Below are positions 35,501-48,099 of a stretch of DNA of 64,000 bases, one piece after another. The position numbers and the translations under genes were made by a program. The notes beneath the pieces are model-generated. The model was not told the origin of the DNA, did not search any database, and was given only the letters and a program-made list of their open reading frames with translations. The DNA is taken from contig JAAOMT010000690.1 of assembly GCA_016748015.1 (NCBI GenBank), positions 120,939 through 184,938 on the forward strand, in the 5' to 3' direction. Within the stretch, counting starts at the first letter, position 1; each line of letters starts with the position of its first letter. Source of the DNA: Geosiphon pyriformis (taxonomy: Eukaryota > Glomeromycota > Glomeromycetes > Archaeosporales > Geosiphonaceae).

Positions 35501-38255
35501 CAATATATTTCTAATTTCTTGAAAGATATTTATTAGACTGTCACATGATTAACTTGATAAGCTTTGAAAACATGATCACTTAAAAGAGGTATTAGAAAGT
35601 TAATAATAGATAATAGTTGTAATTTTATTAACAGATTTATATTTTTTGATGATCTGCTTTTTTACTTGTTACTGGAATTGGTTTCCAAGTACCTAACAAT
35701 GTTTTTTTAATTTATCTTGTTTTAAGAAAGTCTATTTTTTTCATCTATGCAATTTTACTGAATTTTTTTATTTTTTCACTTAATATTTATTCATGGCCAA
35801 TATCATAAAAAACACAATTAGAGATATTTGGATTTACAAACTGTGTCTTTCTTATTTGAACTCAAAATTGATTTGATTCAGCAATAAAACTAGAATGTGT
35901 ATAAGACCTGTATATTTTACTTTTAGAATATCCAATAACATTAAAAAAATTAGTATGCAATCTCTTAAATTTAATACAGTTATATGCTGTAATTTTCTAA
36001 TGTCATTGTGAAAATATAAAAAAAATCAATGATTTGAGTGTTTTGTTAATTTTTTTAAGTATTGCATCATAGCCTTAATGTTGATTTGAAAGTTTAGATT
36101 GAGAAATTACAATTTTTTTTTGAATTAGCTTGCAAACTTTAGGCTTCAATTGTAGTCATTGTTTTTCATCAACAATTTCAATTAATTGGTAAATAGAATG
36201 GTGCCAAGCAGACCAAATTGGTACAAACATTTGTCTAGCCACAAGTTTTAATGAAAACTTATTAAAACAAACTCCAGTGTAAAAGTTAATAATTGCTTGT
36301 AAATAAAAAAAAACTTGTTTATACTTTAATCTAAATGTGGAATCTGTTTCATTTTGGGTTTATTTTAAGTAATCTTTAACAAATGGATTTTCCTTAGAAA
36401 CAACATATAACTATATTAATTTGAAAGCCATTACATGTTTATATATATTACATATTGAATCCCACAACTTATAATGATCAAGACATTTTTTAAAAAACTG
36501 CAATTGACTTTTACTCTAATATCCCTAACATTGTGCAAAATATTTTATATTGATATTCTAATTCAGCTTAACAAATGCTTTTAGTATATTCATCCCTTCA
36601 TAAAAAGTACTTGGAACCAATATAAGTCAAGAAAAGTCTTTTTTGATTGTTTGTGCATAATAATAAGATACTTTATCACATATTATTACAACCCATCTGC
36701 AGCTACTATCTTTAATGCTAGATAGTTCTTCAATATGCTCAAAAACCTTTCAAATATTGGCAATTGAGTTTGAATTTATGGTTATTAGATTAAGAACATA
36801 TAATTGTGACATATAAATCTCAATTTTTGGATACAATTGTGCATTTTTAAATGTATGAGAATAAGAAATAAGTTTTTTGGCAATGTTAGCTGATTTATTC
36901 AATTAATTCATCTTGGTAATTGTTGGTAATTTTTTATGGCATGCAGGACAAATTTGCTTCTTATTATTAATATTAGATAATTAACAAGCTGGGCATTTTT
37001 TTAAAGAACCAATTTGGTTTTAATATTGTATTAATTCATTAATTATATTTGTTTTTTAACTTTTTTCTACACAAAGCTCTTCTAAAATAATAATAAGATA
37101 ATTAGTAAGTTTTTTATAAATTTCATTTATCATACCTAAAGTTAATGAAAATAATTTCTCATATTCTTTTTTGGGAAGTTCAAAATACAACCAAAGATCT
37201 ATATTTTGAATATTATTAATTTAATTATAATTAAAAGCAACAAAACTCATAATGATATTAAATATGACTGTATTATATCTGTAATCTAAGTAATTTTTTT
37301 GATCTTTTTGTTCATTGTTAAAGACTAAAAATAAATTTTTTTTGGAAAGCTTTGACTGTTTTATAGTCAAACTTTCTAACCAGTTAGTAAGCTTTTTATA
37401 ATAATCAGAACTTATAATATGATTATCAATATTAATGACTATTTTCGATCTTGCTACTGAATATTTAATTGCTGAAATGGCTAAATTAATAGCAGAAACA
37501 TATTTTAAATACCTTGATCTATATATAACATCAATTGCTACAGCATACTTAAAAAGCTTTTCCCTTTTATTTTAATATTTATCTTTATTATGAGTAAAAG
37601 TTTCAATAAATCTTATAATAATTGGATTTTGTTTTGTAAATCATGTTAAAGAACAATACTTTAAAAGACTATTTAGACTAAAATGTTCATAATTTTTATT
37701 CAAACTTATTATATCATTATACAAATTACCTTGTTCTCTTTTGGCAATTTTTTTTATGGATTTAATATGATCTTGTTGATTATTAAATACTTTATCTAAT
37801 TTCTTTTTTAATATTGCATTCTCAGATAATAATTGTTGATTGATATTTTTTAGCTCTTGTATCTATTTTATATAAACTTTATATATTGAATCTGGCAAAA
37901 ATACTTAGACTTCAAAATCAGAAAAAGTTTTTTCTAATTCTAACAATTTGTTATCATTAAAAAGTCTTGGTCTTTTTCTTTCTGTTTTTTCTAAATCTAA
38001 AAAAGTTGAATCATTTAATTTAGTAATTTGTTTAATAAAAGATTTTTTAACAACAATCTGATTATAATATCTTTTACATAAAGAGTAATTGTTTAGAAAG
38101 TCAAGTAATATAGTTAATCTAAAAAAATACTTAGTTATTTCCATTATTCTTTTTGCTACAACACTAACTAATGCATGTTGCCATTTTTGATTTTTTTTGG
38201 TCTTATATTTTACTAATTGATTTTCATCATATTCATTGGTAAGAGATTCAAACAA
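35500..38255 (-). pseudogene. Large decayed gene of unknown function with paired CPxC motifs
   Basis: Starting with the ATG at 38255, one minus-strand frame runs 117 codons (MFESLTNEYDENQLVKYKT ... ERKRPRLFNDN). It can then be followed through stops and small shifts for nearly 3 kb. Visible parts are: a coiled-coil-like stretch (IQELKNINQQLLSENAILK); KYAVAIDVIYRSRYLKYVSA; FVAFNYN; a likely zinc site CPAC-x12-CPACH (about 36985-36935); and SSCRWVVIICDKVSYYYAQT near 36705-36650. Composition is far better than random A/T, showing it was once coding. The size, position among transposons and zinc-ribbon motif suggest a DNA-transposon or virus-like origin, but I do not recognise the family and see no DDE triad. 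Confidence 0.5.
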
Positions 38256-38259
38256 ACAG

Positions 38260-40402
38260 AGTAAGTTTTTGGCATTTATTATAAAGCAAGATATAATTTT
38301 AAATCCAATTTAATAAAAAACTACTATATAAAGTTGTATAAATCTTTATGAATTCTGAAACTTTGTGTTTATAAAAGTATGTTTCTATTGTTAGTTTCGA
38401 TTTTTATTTGAAGTATTTGATCAATAAAGTATTATCAAATTCTTTATGCTAATAATGCTGAATACCAATTAGATTATAAGAATTTTTTGTGGATTATTTC
38501 AGAATTGATCTACGAAATTTAAAATCTCCCTAACTGTATTATATAGCAGTTAGACTTTACTTATTAAATGTTTAATAAAAAAAATTTATATAAATCAAAT
38601 TATTAATTAAGCAGTAATACTTAAGAATTTATTAAATAATTAATAATAAATTAAAATAATAAAATATATTAATTAATAATAAAAATTATAAAAATAATTT
38701 TATGTTAATTAATAACTCAAATTTCTACTAATAACATATTTTTTTCTTAAGATTAAGTTCTATTAAATCCAAATATTGTTTGGAATTTTTAGATAATAAT
38801 TCAAAATTATTAAAATAATTTGATTTAAAAATCATTAAAATTTTAATTTTGTGAGTTTTTTAATATATTAAATTTTTAATAGTTGTAATATCAGATTTTG
38901 TAAATATTTTTATAAAAAAAATTTAAAATATAATAAAAAAATAATAATTTATTTTTGGTTTGAAGAATTTTGTGTTTATTTTTGATTATTTTAAAGTTTT
39001 TTATAAAAAAGTATAAGAATATAAATTAAAAATATTAAATATTTAAATTTAAAGCTTGTTTAATAACAACTATTGGTTTTAAGTTTTGAAAAATATTTTA
39101 TTTTATTTTTTAGTTTTAATTCTGTATAAAAAAACTTTATTTCCAATTTTAAATTTATTTGTAATAGGTAATAATTTGTTGTTACGTTATTTTTTTTGTT
39201 AAACTTAAAAATATTCAATGTAAATAACTGCTTTTTTTTCAAAGTACTAAGAAAAATATAGATCATATTTTTTGAAAAAATTTTTTGTAATCAATTAAAT
39301 TGGATTAATAATATTGTTGTATTTTTATATATTAAATTAAATAATATATGTTTTATTGTATTTTGTTTTAATATTTTATATATTAATAATACTAATAGAA
39401 TAAAGATGGTTTATTTTTATTCAAAATTAATTGAAACTTTCGCTAATAATTTATAAAATGGTTTATTAAAATGTTTTGTAAATTTATTTATTTAAGAATA
39501 ATAAAATAAAAATAGAAATTTTTTAATATTAAATTGTTTAATATTTGTATTAAATTGTTTATAAAATGTGTTTTTTAATCAAATAATAGTTTCATTAAAT
39601 ATTTATATCTACAAATAATATTTTTGTAGATGAAATTTGTTATTAATTTTGTATTTGTTCTTTAAATAATTTTTGTTTTAGATTATTTTATAAAAATAAT
39701 ATACAGTAATTACAATATATTGGTTTTTTTAAATTGTAATAAATAGTATTATTAACAGATTTTTACAGTTTTTAATGCAAAAATTACAATATATATTATA
39801 GAAATTATCATTAAAATTATGTAAAAAAAATTTATATTATTATATGTAATTAACAAAATTAGTCGGAAAATAAAAAATAAAAGATTAATAATTAATTTAA
39901 TAATAATAAAAATATATAGTACAATCTAATTAGTTAATTAAATTAAATATAAAAAAATCTTAGCAAATTAAGAAACACCAATAAAAATTAAGGATTAATA
40001 TATATAATTTAATAACAACAAACTTTATTATGTTTCAAAATTTTTACACACTTTTATTTATGCAATTTAATATTCCAAATTTGTAATTATTATTTGAAAA
40101 TAGTTACTAAAAAATATAATTAATTAAATTATAATTAATATTAATAATATATAATTACATTTTTAAATTTAACTATTAAAATCTGATTATTTAAATTATT
40201 AGTTCTTAAAAAATAATATACCAAGTAAGCTTACAACTAAATTAAATAATTTAATGTATATAAATAATTAATATACTTAAAGTAATTTTAATATAGTATA
40301 TAGATCTTATGTAATTTAGCTATATATAGTTTTTTTATAAGTTAAAAAAACATAATTTTATATTAAGTTAATTCTTTTTTATAGTTTTATAATAAACAGT
40401 TA

Positions 40403-40437
<35 letters not shown>

Positions 40438-41930
40438 TTTAAGTTCTAAATATTTTTTATTAATCTTTAAAGTATATATATAATTATTATTAATCTTTTA
40501 AATTTTTTATTACTTTTAAATTTTTAAATATATGTTATTAACATTTTATATTATGTCTTATTTTACCAAATAAATTATTAGTTTTATTATCTAATCTTGT
40601 TTTATTATAATATTAATTAAGTAATAAAAAGTGTTATATTATTAAAGATATAGTTTTAATAATAGTATTTAATTAATTAAATATTTTAGTTATGTTTTTT
40701 TATATATTTTTTATTTTTTATTTTAAAACTAAGCTTTTAAATACCACATATTTTTAATAATTAATTGAAAAAATTCTGATTATGCTTTAATTGAATAGTT
40801 TTAATTTTTTGTTAATTATATTTTTTGTGTTTTTATAAAATTTGATTATTTTTTCTTATAAAATTCATATTAAGTTGGTTTTTGTCTAAAAATAAATAAT
40901 AATAACAATATTTTTTTTATTTTTATAATTTGTTTATTACTTTTTTATTTTTTTATTTATTAAAATAATTTATATAATTATGTATATATTAGAATTAATA
41001 ATAATATATATAGTTATATATATTATTTAAAAAAATATTGTTATTGTTAAAAAAGTTTTTAAATTTATGTTTTTTTAGTAACAATAGTAATTCAATTAAA
41101 TTAATACTAATTTTATTAAAGTTGTTTAACTTTAATTGAATTTAAAAATTTAAAAAGTGAATTTTTTTTAATAATTATTACAAAATTCAACATATTATTA
41201 TATATTTTTTTATATTTAAAACCAAAAATAATGTTTTAATGTTTTTTAAATAATAATAATTTTTTTAAAGTATACTAATAAAGTTGTTTTTTTTATGTTT
41301 TTAAATTAATTTAAGTAAGTTGTTTAGATTTATTTAGTTTTAATAATAGATAATATTCATGTATAAGAAGTATTATTTTAATTAATATTGCAAATAATAT
41401 TTTTTATTTGAAAACAAATTTTCTGATATTGTAAATATCTTTAAATAAATTTTGAAATTATTGTAATTTTTAAAATTTATTTGTTGTTAATTTAATTGGT
41501 TTTTAATTTTATTTTATTTTTAACAAACTGTTTATATTTATGTATAGTTTTTCTGATTTATAATATATAATATATGTTATTATTTATATAAAAAACAGAA
41601 AATAATAATAGTATAAATAATTAATAGCATAGTAAAAAATTATTAAAATATATAATATTAAAAATTTTAGCAATAATTTAAAAAAATTGTAAAAATTTTA
41701 AAAACTTCATATTACAAAAATTTATGTATATATAATAAAAGTATTAAAAACCATAAAAACAAATATTTAAAAAACAAACAAGTTTATTTAAAAACCAGTT
41801 TAATTTTCTATTATTACTTTTATTAATTTTAATTATTTTAATAAAAACATATTAATTAATTATTTTTAAACCAATTAATTTATAAATTTTATTAAAAATT
41901 CAATTTTATTTAAATTAATATCAGTAGTAT
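38260..41930. other. Extremely AT-rich desert
   Basis: No gene can be supported. An (AT)n run lies at about 40413-40436. Scattered open stretches are compositional. Most of this is probably transposon DNA decayed beyond recognition. Confidence 0.4.
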
Positions 41931-41939
41931 TAATAATAT

Positions 41940-42310
41940 TAACTTAATAATTCTAGAACAATAGTTTTTAATTATAATTATTAATAAAATATTAATTTCT
42001 ATTTTATTTTTATTTTTTTTCTTTGTTTGTTTTTTTTGTTTTATTAATTAATAAAAAAAATACTAAAATTACAATATTAAAAATTGTCTAATAAAAAATG
42101 TTAAAAAATAAATTTAAGTGTAATTATAAGAATTAAAATTACTTATTAAAAAGATATAAATATTAAAATAAACTAGTTATTATATTAAAAAAATTATATA
42201 TTAATAATTAACTATAATTACTGTAAATTTTTATTTATTATACAAAAATTGCAACCAAAATTTTTAGATTTCAGTATTAATTTACTTATATATTATGTTT
42301 TAGAATTATT
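41940..42310 (+). repeat. Highly decayed B-type LTR end and leader
   Basis: It is collinear with the LTR-B 3' part and leader: AATTCTAGAACAATAGTTTT (as in GGAACAATAGCTCTTGATC at 4647), a T-rich run, TATTAATTAATAAAAAAAAT, AATATTAAAAATTGTCTAAT (as in ATTAAGGATTGCCTGGTAA at 4811), and TTTATTATACAAAAATTGCA near 42235. Nearly every difference replaces G or C by A or T. Confidence 0.6.
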
Positions 42311-42929
42311 AACTTATCTAAAAAATTTATCTGTAATAATATATAATTAACTAAGAAATTAGTCTATTAGGATTGTTTTATATTAAGCTTTAAATTTTTT
42401 TTGTTGAATTATTTAAGTTTAATATTATTAAATTCTTTGTTTTCTTTAAAATATTAATAAAAATATTTAAAAGCTTATATAATTATTACTGCTTTTAATT
42501 TAATAGATAAATATTTGGTTTTAGCAAATTTAAGTATTTTATTAGCATAAATTACTACTTTTTAATTTTTATTATCAATTTTGTTTTAAATATTTCAAAA
42601 GTTTTTTGTTGTATTAAAGTTTATTACTATTTTATATTTTTGTTGATTAAATAATTAAAAAATTTGGCAATTTTTAATAAATTTTTAATAATAAAGTATT
42701 AATTCTACAAATTTTTTTAATTTAATTATTTAAAAATTCTAAAATTTTATACAATATTTATTTTTTTGATCAGGTTTAATCTTATTTTTGTTAATAATAT
42801 AATCAAAAAAACTAAAATTGTTTTTTTAAAATAGAATTTTTAATGTTTTAATTTTAATTCTGTTTTATATAATTATTAAAAAACTTCTTATAAATAAACT
42901 AAATAAGCTTTAAAATTAATAAGTATATA

Positions 42930-43680
42930 TTAATATTATTAAGATAAACAATTATTAATTATCTTAAAAGATTAATATATATAATATTTATAAATTATAA
43001 AAATATTATTAATATATTACATAATTTAAAAAATATTATATTAAATTTGTAATTTTTTTTGAATTATAAAAACTGTTTTTGGATGATTTTTAAAATTTAG
43101 AATTACTTATTAATATCTACTTTTTAAGTTTTATGTTGAAAAGTATTTTAATTTTTTAAAAACATTTAACATATTGTCAATTCATAAAAATAAGTATATA
43201 TTTTTAATTATTACATTATAAATTAATAATAATCTATAGAAAATCTAATCTTTTTATTTTTTTCTTAATTAAAACTACTAATAAAATTTATAGGCTTTTT
43301 AATAATTGAATAAATCTATTTTTAGATATTTTTTAAACTTTTTTTTTAATGAATTAATAACTAATAAGTAGTATTTAATATATTTATTAACATTTTAATT
43401 TGATATTATTACAAATAATTCTATAAAATTATTGAATTTTTTGTAATTTGGTGTTTAAATTAGTTAATTTTTTAATTTAAAATTTTTTAAAAATTTAGTA
43501 ATAAATTTCATTATATAATAGACAAAAATTTAATATTAATAGTGAGTAATATTTAATATCTGATTTTTTTGCATAATAAATAGTTTATTTTAGTGTTTTT
43601 TATTTTTTTAGTAAATAATTCTAGTTTTTTTGACTATATTTTATGTTTTTTTTGGTATTTTTACCAAACAATTTTTGATA
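42930..43680 (-). pseudogene. Gypsy reverse transcriptase relic
   Basis: On the minus strand a frame near 42985-42940 reads LIIVYLNNINIY, the decayed RT active site (compare VVVYLDDTNIFS at 1279-1314 and SIIVYLNNINM at 46.45 kb). Upstream on the same strand, 43270-43400 aligns with the RT N-terminal region of the second minus-strand relic at 46.75-46.9 kb. An LTR end sits directly upstream (43690-43810), so this copy also lacks gag, like the element at 1085. Confidence 0.55.
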
Positions 43681-43689
43681 TTATTATTT

Positions 43690-43810
43690 TAATGCTTTTT
43701 TTAATTAATTAGTAAACACAAAACAAAACAAAACAAAAATAAATAAATAAAATAGAAAATTAATATTTTCTTATTAGTTATAATTAAAAATTATTATTCT
43801 AATATTGTTA
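43690..43810 (-). repeat. Decayed LTR 3' end, minus orientation
   Basis: The reverse complement reads TAATTTTTAATTATAACTAA, a T-rich run with (TTTTG)n, then GTTTACTAATTAATTAAAAA, matching the end of the LTR at 9150-9245. The (TTTTG)/(AAAAC) pentanucleotide repeat at about 43718-43740 is local. Confidence 0.55.
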
Positions 43811-46370
43811 ATGACTTTATATTGATATTATTAACATTAATAAAGAAGTAATTAAATTTTAATAAAATAAATACAAACTTATAAAACTGTGTTTAGATAA
43901 TATAATTTAATAAATTTATTTAAAATAATTATAGATTTTAAGTATTCAATTATTAACTATAGAAATTATTTAATAAAATAAAAATTAAACTTGTTTTTAA
44001 TTTAATTTGTTTTTTCAGTTTTTAATATTTTTGCTATATATATATTAATCTTTATAATATAAAACTTCTAAAATTTTTAAAATTTTTGGCATTTTTAAAA
44101 TCTTTAATATTCTTATTAATATTTTTAAAATTTTTAATATTATATGTTTTAATAATTTATATTTTGTTATTAAATATTTATAATATATATATATATTTTT
44201 TGTTTTATTTTACAAATAATAATATATATTTTTTTAATATTAAGCTCTAATAAAATTTTCTAAATTTTTTTTTGAATAAATTTTAGTATTTTTTTATTAT
44301 TATAATATTAAAATTTTTGTTTTTAGTTTTTAAACTAAAAATTGATTATTTTTTTTAGTTGTTTTTATAATTGAATATAATAATATTTTGTTGTATTATA
44401 TATAGTCAATATATTGTTTTTAAATAGATTATTAAGTTGTTTTTTTAATAAAATGTTTTATTTGTTGTATTATTTTTTTATCAAATACTTTCTTAAATCT
44501 GTTGGTATACAATTTTCAAATATTTAGTTATTAGTTCAAATAATAATAATAATATATTATTAAAAATTGTTTTTTTTTCAATTTTTCTAGTTATTTTTTA
44601 TTAGTTTTTTAGATTAAACAATTATTAATGTATTTTTAAAAATTTTTTTTTATTTTTCAATAATTTTTTTTAGTAATTGTCTATTTATATTTATAGTTTA
44701 TTATATAAAACTATTTGAATTATTTTTTTTATATGTTTTTATAATAAATTATTTAACTGCTAACTGTTATTTTTATGTTTAAATTTTTATTTTTTAAAAC
44801 TTAAAATAGTTATTAAACATTTAAGTAAATATTATTCATAATTTTTATTTTTTTGGTTGTTTTATTAAATATATTTTTTTTTATTAATAATATTATTGTT
44901 TTATTATATATTAATTTAAATAATATTATTTGAATTATATCTTGTTTTCTTGTTTAATAAGTAAATAATACTAATAATATAAACAAATTCTATTTTTTTT
45001 GGTTTTTTTGGTTAATTTTAACTAATATTTTACACAAAATTTTATTAAATTATTTAACTAAATTATTTGTTTGAAAATAATATAATAATAATAATAGTTT
45101 TTTTACTTTAAATTTTTTATTTAATTTAGTTAATGTTTTATTTTTAAAGTGAATTTTTTAATTAAATAGCAATTTTTTTAAATATTTATGTTAATATATT
45201 AAGTTTTAATATACAAATTTTGTTACTAACTTAGTATTAGCTTTTTAAATAATTCTAACTTCTAGTTATTTAATAAAATAATTTATAATAATAGTAATAT
45301 ATTTGTTGTTTTTAGTTATTATAAATAATAATTTAATTAAATCAATTTTAAATCAATTAAATAATTGTTTAATTTTAATTAATCTTAATAATTTACTTAG
45401 TCTTATTTTTTTTTGGTAAGTATTTTAATTTTGTATATATTATTTTGTATTTAGATATATTATTAACTAATAATACAGTTTTTTGGTTTTTTTAAGTATT
45501 AATTTTTTATTAAAATATTTTGTTATTAAATCTAAATACATATTAAACAAGATTATTTTTTTTATTTTACTATTATTTTTAATAGATTACTTAATTTTTA
45601 TTATATAATAAGTTTTAGTAAATAATATAATATCTAATTTGCTGATGTATTCTATTTTGTTTATTTTAAGATAATTTTTTCTTAAATTATTTAATTTTAA
45701 TATAATGTAATAATTATTAATAATTTTTATTGTTTATTTTAATATTTTGTTAATGTTTTTGGTTTTATAGTTATCTTATTTATAATAAACTATTATTGAT
45801 TTTTTTTTGTAATGTATTTTGTATTTAAATAATAAGAATATAGTTTTTTATTTGATATTTTTATTGTTAATCAACTTATTTTTTTGTAGTAATATTAATT
45901 TTTTATAATTAATATAAACATCAAATTTTTGATGAAAATTTTATTATTATTTAATATATTGTTAAGTATTTTAGTATTAAAGTTATATAATTTTATTTAG
46001 TTAAATTTAAGCTTTAATTAATATATACTATTAGATGTTTTTATTTATCTGATTTTTATTATAATAATATTGTTTTTAATACTGTTTTAAATATATTAAT
46101 AGTAATTATAAATTGCTTATTGTGGTTTAAATATATTAAAACTAGTATTTGAATTAACTTTTGTCTTGATTTTTTAAAAGTTTATTATTATATATTTATA
46201 TATATATTATGTATTTTTAGTTTAAAGTTAATAAAATAATTGAAATATTGTTAAAAAATTCTAAATAAATTATTAATAATATTTTGTTAATTCCAAAATT
46301 TTTTTCAATTCTATTAAGTTTTTAGGTCTTAAAAATTTCTTAATCTTCTTAATTTTATTTGAATTTATGT
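43810..46370. other. AT-rich desert, probably pol 3' part of a Gypsy relic
   Basis: It lies where integrase should be if the minus-strand element at 46.4-48.9 kb is intact in layout. I could not find a zinc site or DDE motif in it. Confidence 0.3.
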
Positions 46371-46379
46371 TAAATTTTA

Positions 46380-47130
46380 GTTTAACTTATTATAATTATT
46401 TAAATACTTATTATAAATAATATATATGTTTATTAAAAATTTTTAAAAACATATTAATATTATTTAGATAAACTATTATTGATTTTATAATATATTTAAA
46501 TATATAATTTTTATTAGCTATTAAAATATGACCAATATATCAATTAAACTAAATAATATTATATTAAATTCAAAGTTTTTTTATATGATAAATAATATTT
46601 TCTTTTTATTATTTAGATTTATAACTATTTGTTAATAATTATTGTCTAAATTTAATATAAAAAACTATTTTTTTTTATTAAATAATTATCATTGTAAGTA
46701 ATACTGTTAAGCTTATAATAGTTTATACAAAATTGAGTTTTTTTATTTTTTTTCTGAATTAATATTCCTAATAATAACTATAAACTTATAAATAAATAAA
46801 TAATTTATTATCTAATATTTAATTAATTTTTTTCTAAATAATTTTATAATTGGTTAGTAGTATTTAATATGTGTTTTGTTTAATTAACATAGTATTTTTA
46901 GTTTTTATTTTGTGTTAAATAAGATTTGTTTTTTTAAATTTATTTTTATTTACAAACATATTAGCATATTAATTAAGCAATATTTGGAATTATATTTTTT
47001 GTAATTGGTCTAGGTTTTTCAAGTTTATTTTTTCTAATTGTTCTGATTGAAATAAATAATATTTTTTTTGGCCCAAATTTCTAATGTAAAATCTATATAT
47101 TTACATAATTGGATAAAGTTTAAAACATTT
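46380..47130 (-). pseudogene. Second Gypsy reverse transcriptase relic
   Basis: Minus-strand frames read KPRPITKNIIPNI (about 47035-47000), then TQFCINYYKLNSIT (about 46740-46695; RT motif FCVDYRKLN), then SIIVYLNNINM (about 46480-46445; active-site YLDD now YLNN). Order and spacing fit the RT N-terminus, fingers and palm. It follows the dUTPase-like relic on the same strand, giving protease/dUTPase then RT as in the local Gypsy family. Confidence 0.65.
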
Positions 47131-47479
47131 ATTAATAACTAATCTTTAATTTTTAAACTTAAATATTCAATAAAATATTAACAAAAATTTCTATATAGTC
47201 TTTAGTGTAAATTATAATTCTAATATTTTTGTAATTTTTAATTAATATATATGTTAATAATAGTAATAGTTTTATCTTAAGAAATTTTTGGTTTTGTTTC
47301 AAAAATCTGAAGCTAATTTTGGATTTTTCGAAATATTTTCAACAGATTTTAATAATATAATTAGTAAAGATAATTTCTTTTTAATTAGTAGTTTTTTTTG
47401 TAAATCCAAATTTATTAATTTTTTTTACAGTTATTTTTGATTTCTTTTTTATTTTTATTAAACTAGTTAAATTATTTTA

Positions 47480-48090
47480 ACCAAAAGTAAAAATATAATC
47501 TGTGCTATCTTTTTTTTTGATTTTTTTCAAATTATTTTGTAATATAATAATAATTTTTTATATATATTTTGTGTTAATTATTCTTTTTTTATAGTAATTT
47601 CTTTTTTTTTGCTAGATTAAATCTAGATTCTAACTAAAATATTGTAATTGTTAAGACTTTTAATGCTATTTTCAAATTTATATTGATAAAAAAGTTTGTT
47701 CAAAGTATTTTAAATTAAATCTAATATTTGTATTATGTGTTCTTTTGGGAATAATATCTTTGTTATTTTTGCTAAACCATTTTAATTTCTGCTTTTTTAA
47801 TAAATTAGAAAATACAATATATTATTTAGTATTAAAAATGGTGTTTGAATTTTTGTTAGATTTAAAAGCAGTATTTAAATTAGAATTAAACTCTGATTCT
47901 AATTTTTTGGCATTACTGATTAGTTTATTAATCTTGAAGATTAAATAAATAATATCTAGTAATAGATTGTAAACAAAATTACAATTATTACAATATTTAA
48001 AATAATATAAAATAAGGCAATATTTACAAAGTTGAATGTTAAAACTAACAAGTTTTTGATTTTGTTTTTTTTTAGTTGATATTAGCAATT
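47480..48090 (-). pseudogene. Gypsy relic with CxxC motif and dUTPase-like domain, second copy
   Basis: From 48088 the frame reads QLCKYC, a 17-residue spacer, CNNCNFVYNLLLDIIYLIF, a Ser/Asn-rich linker, KLKWFSKNNKDIIPKEH, then decayed blocks near 47650-47490 that still track the SSLAKKG and KIAQAIFLP-like parts of a dUTPase. It aligns with 8307-8890 on the plus strand. Together the two copies show this was a standard component of the element and not a chance fusion. Confidence 0.6.
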
Positions 48091-48099
48091 GGTAATATT

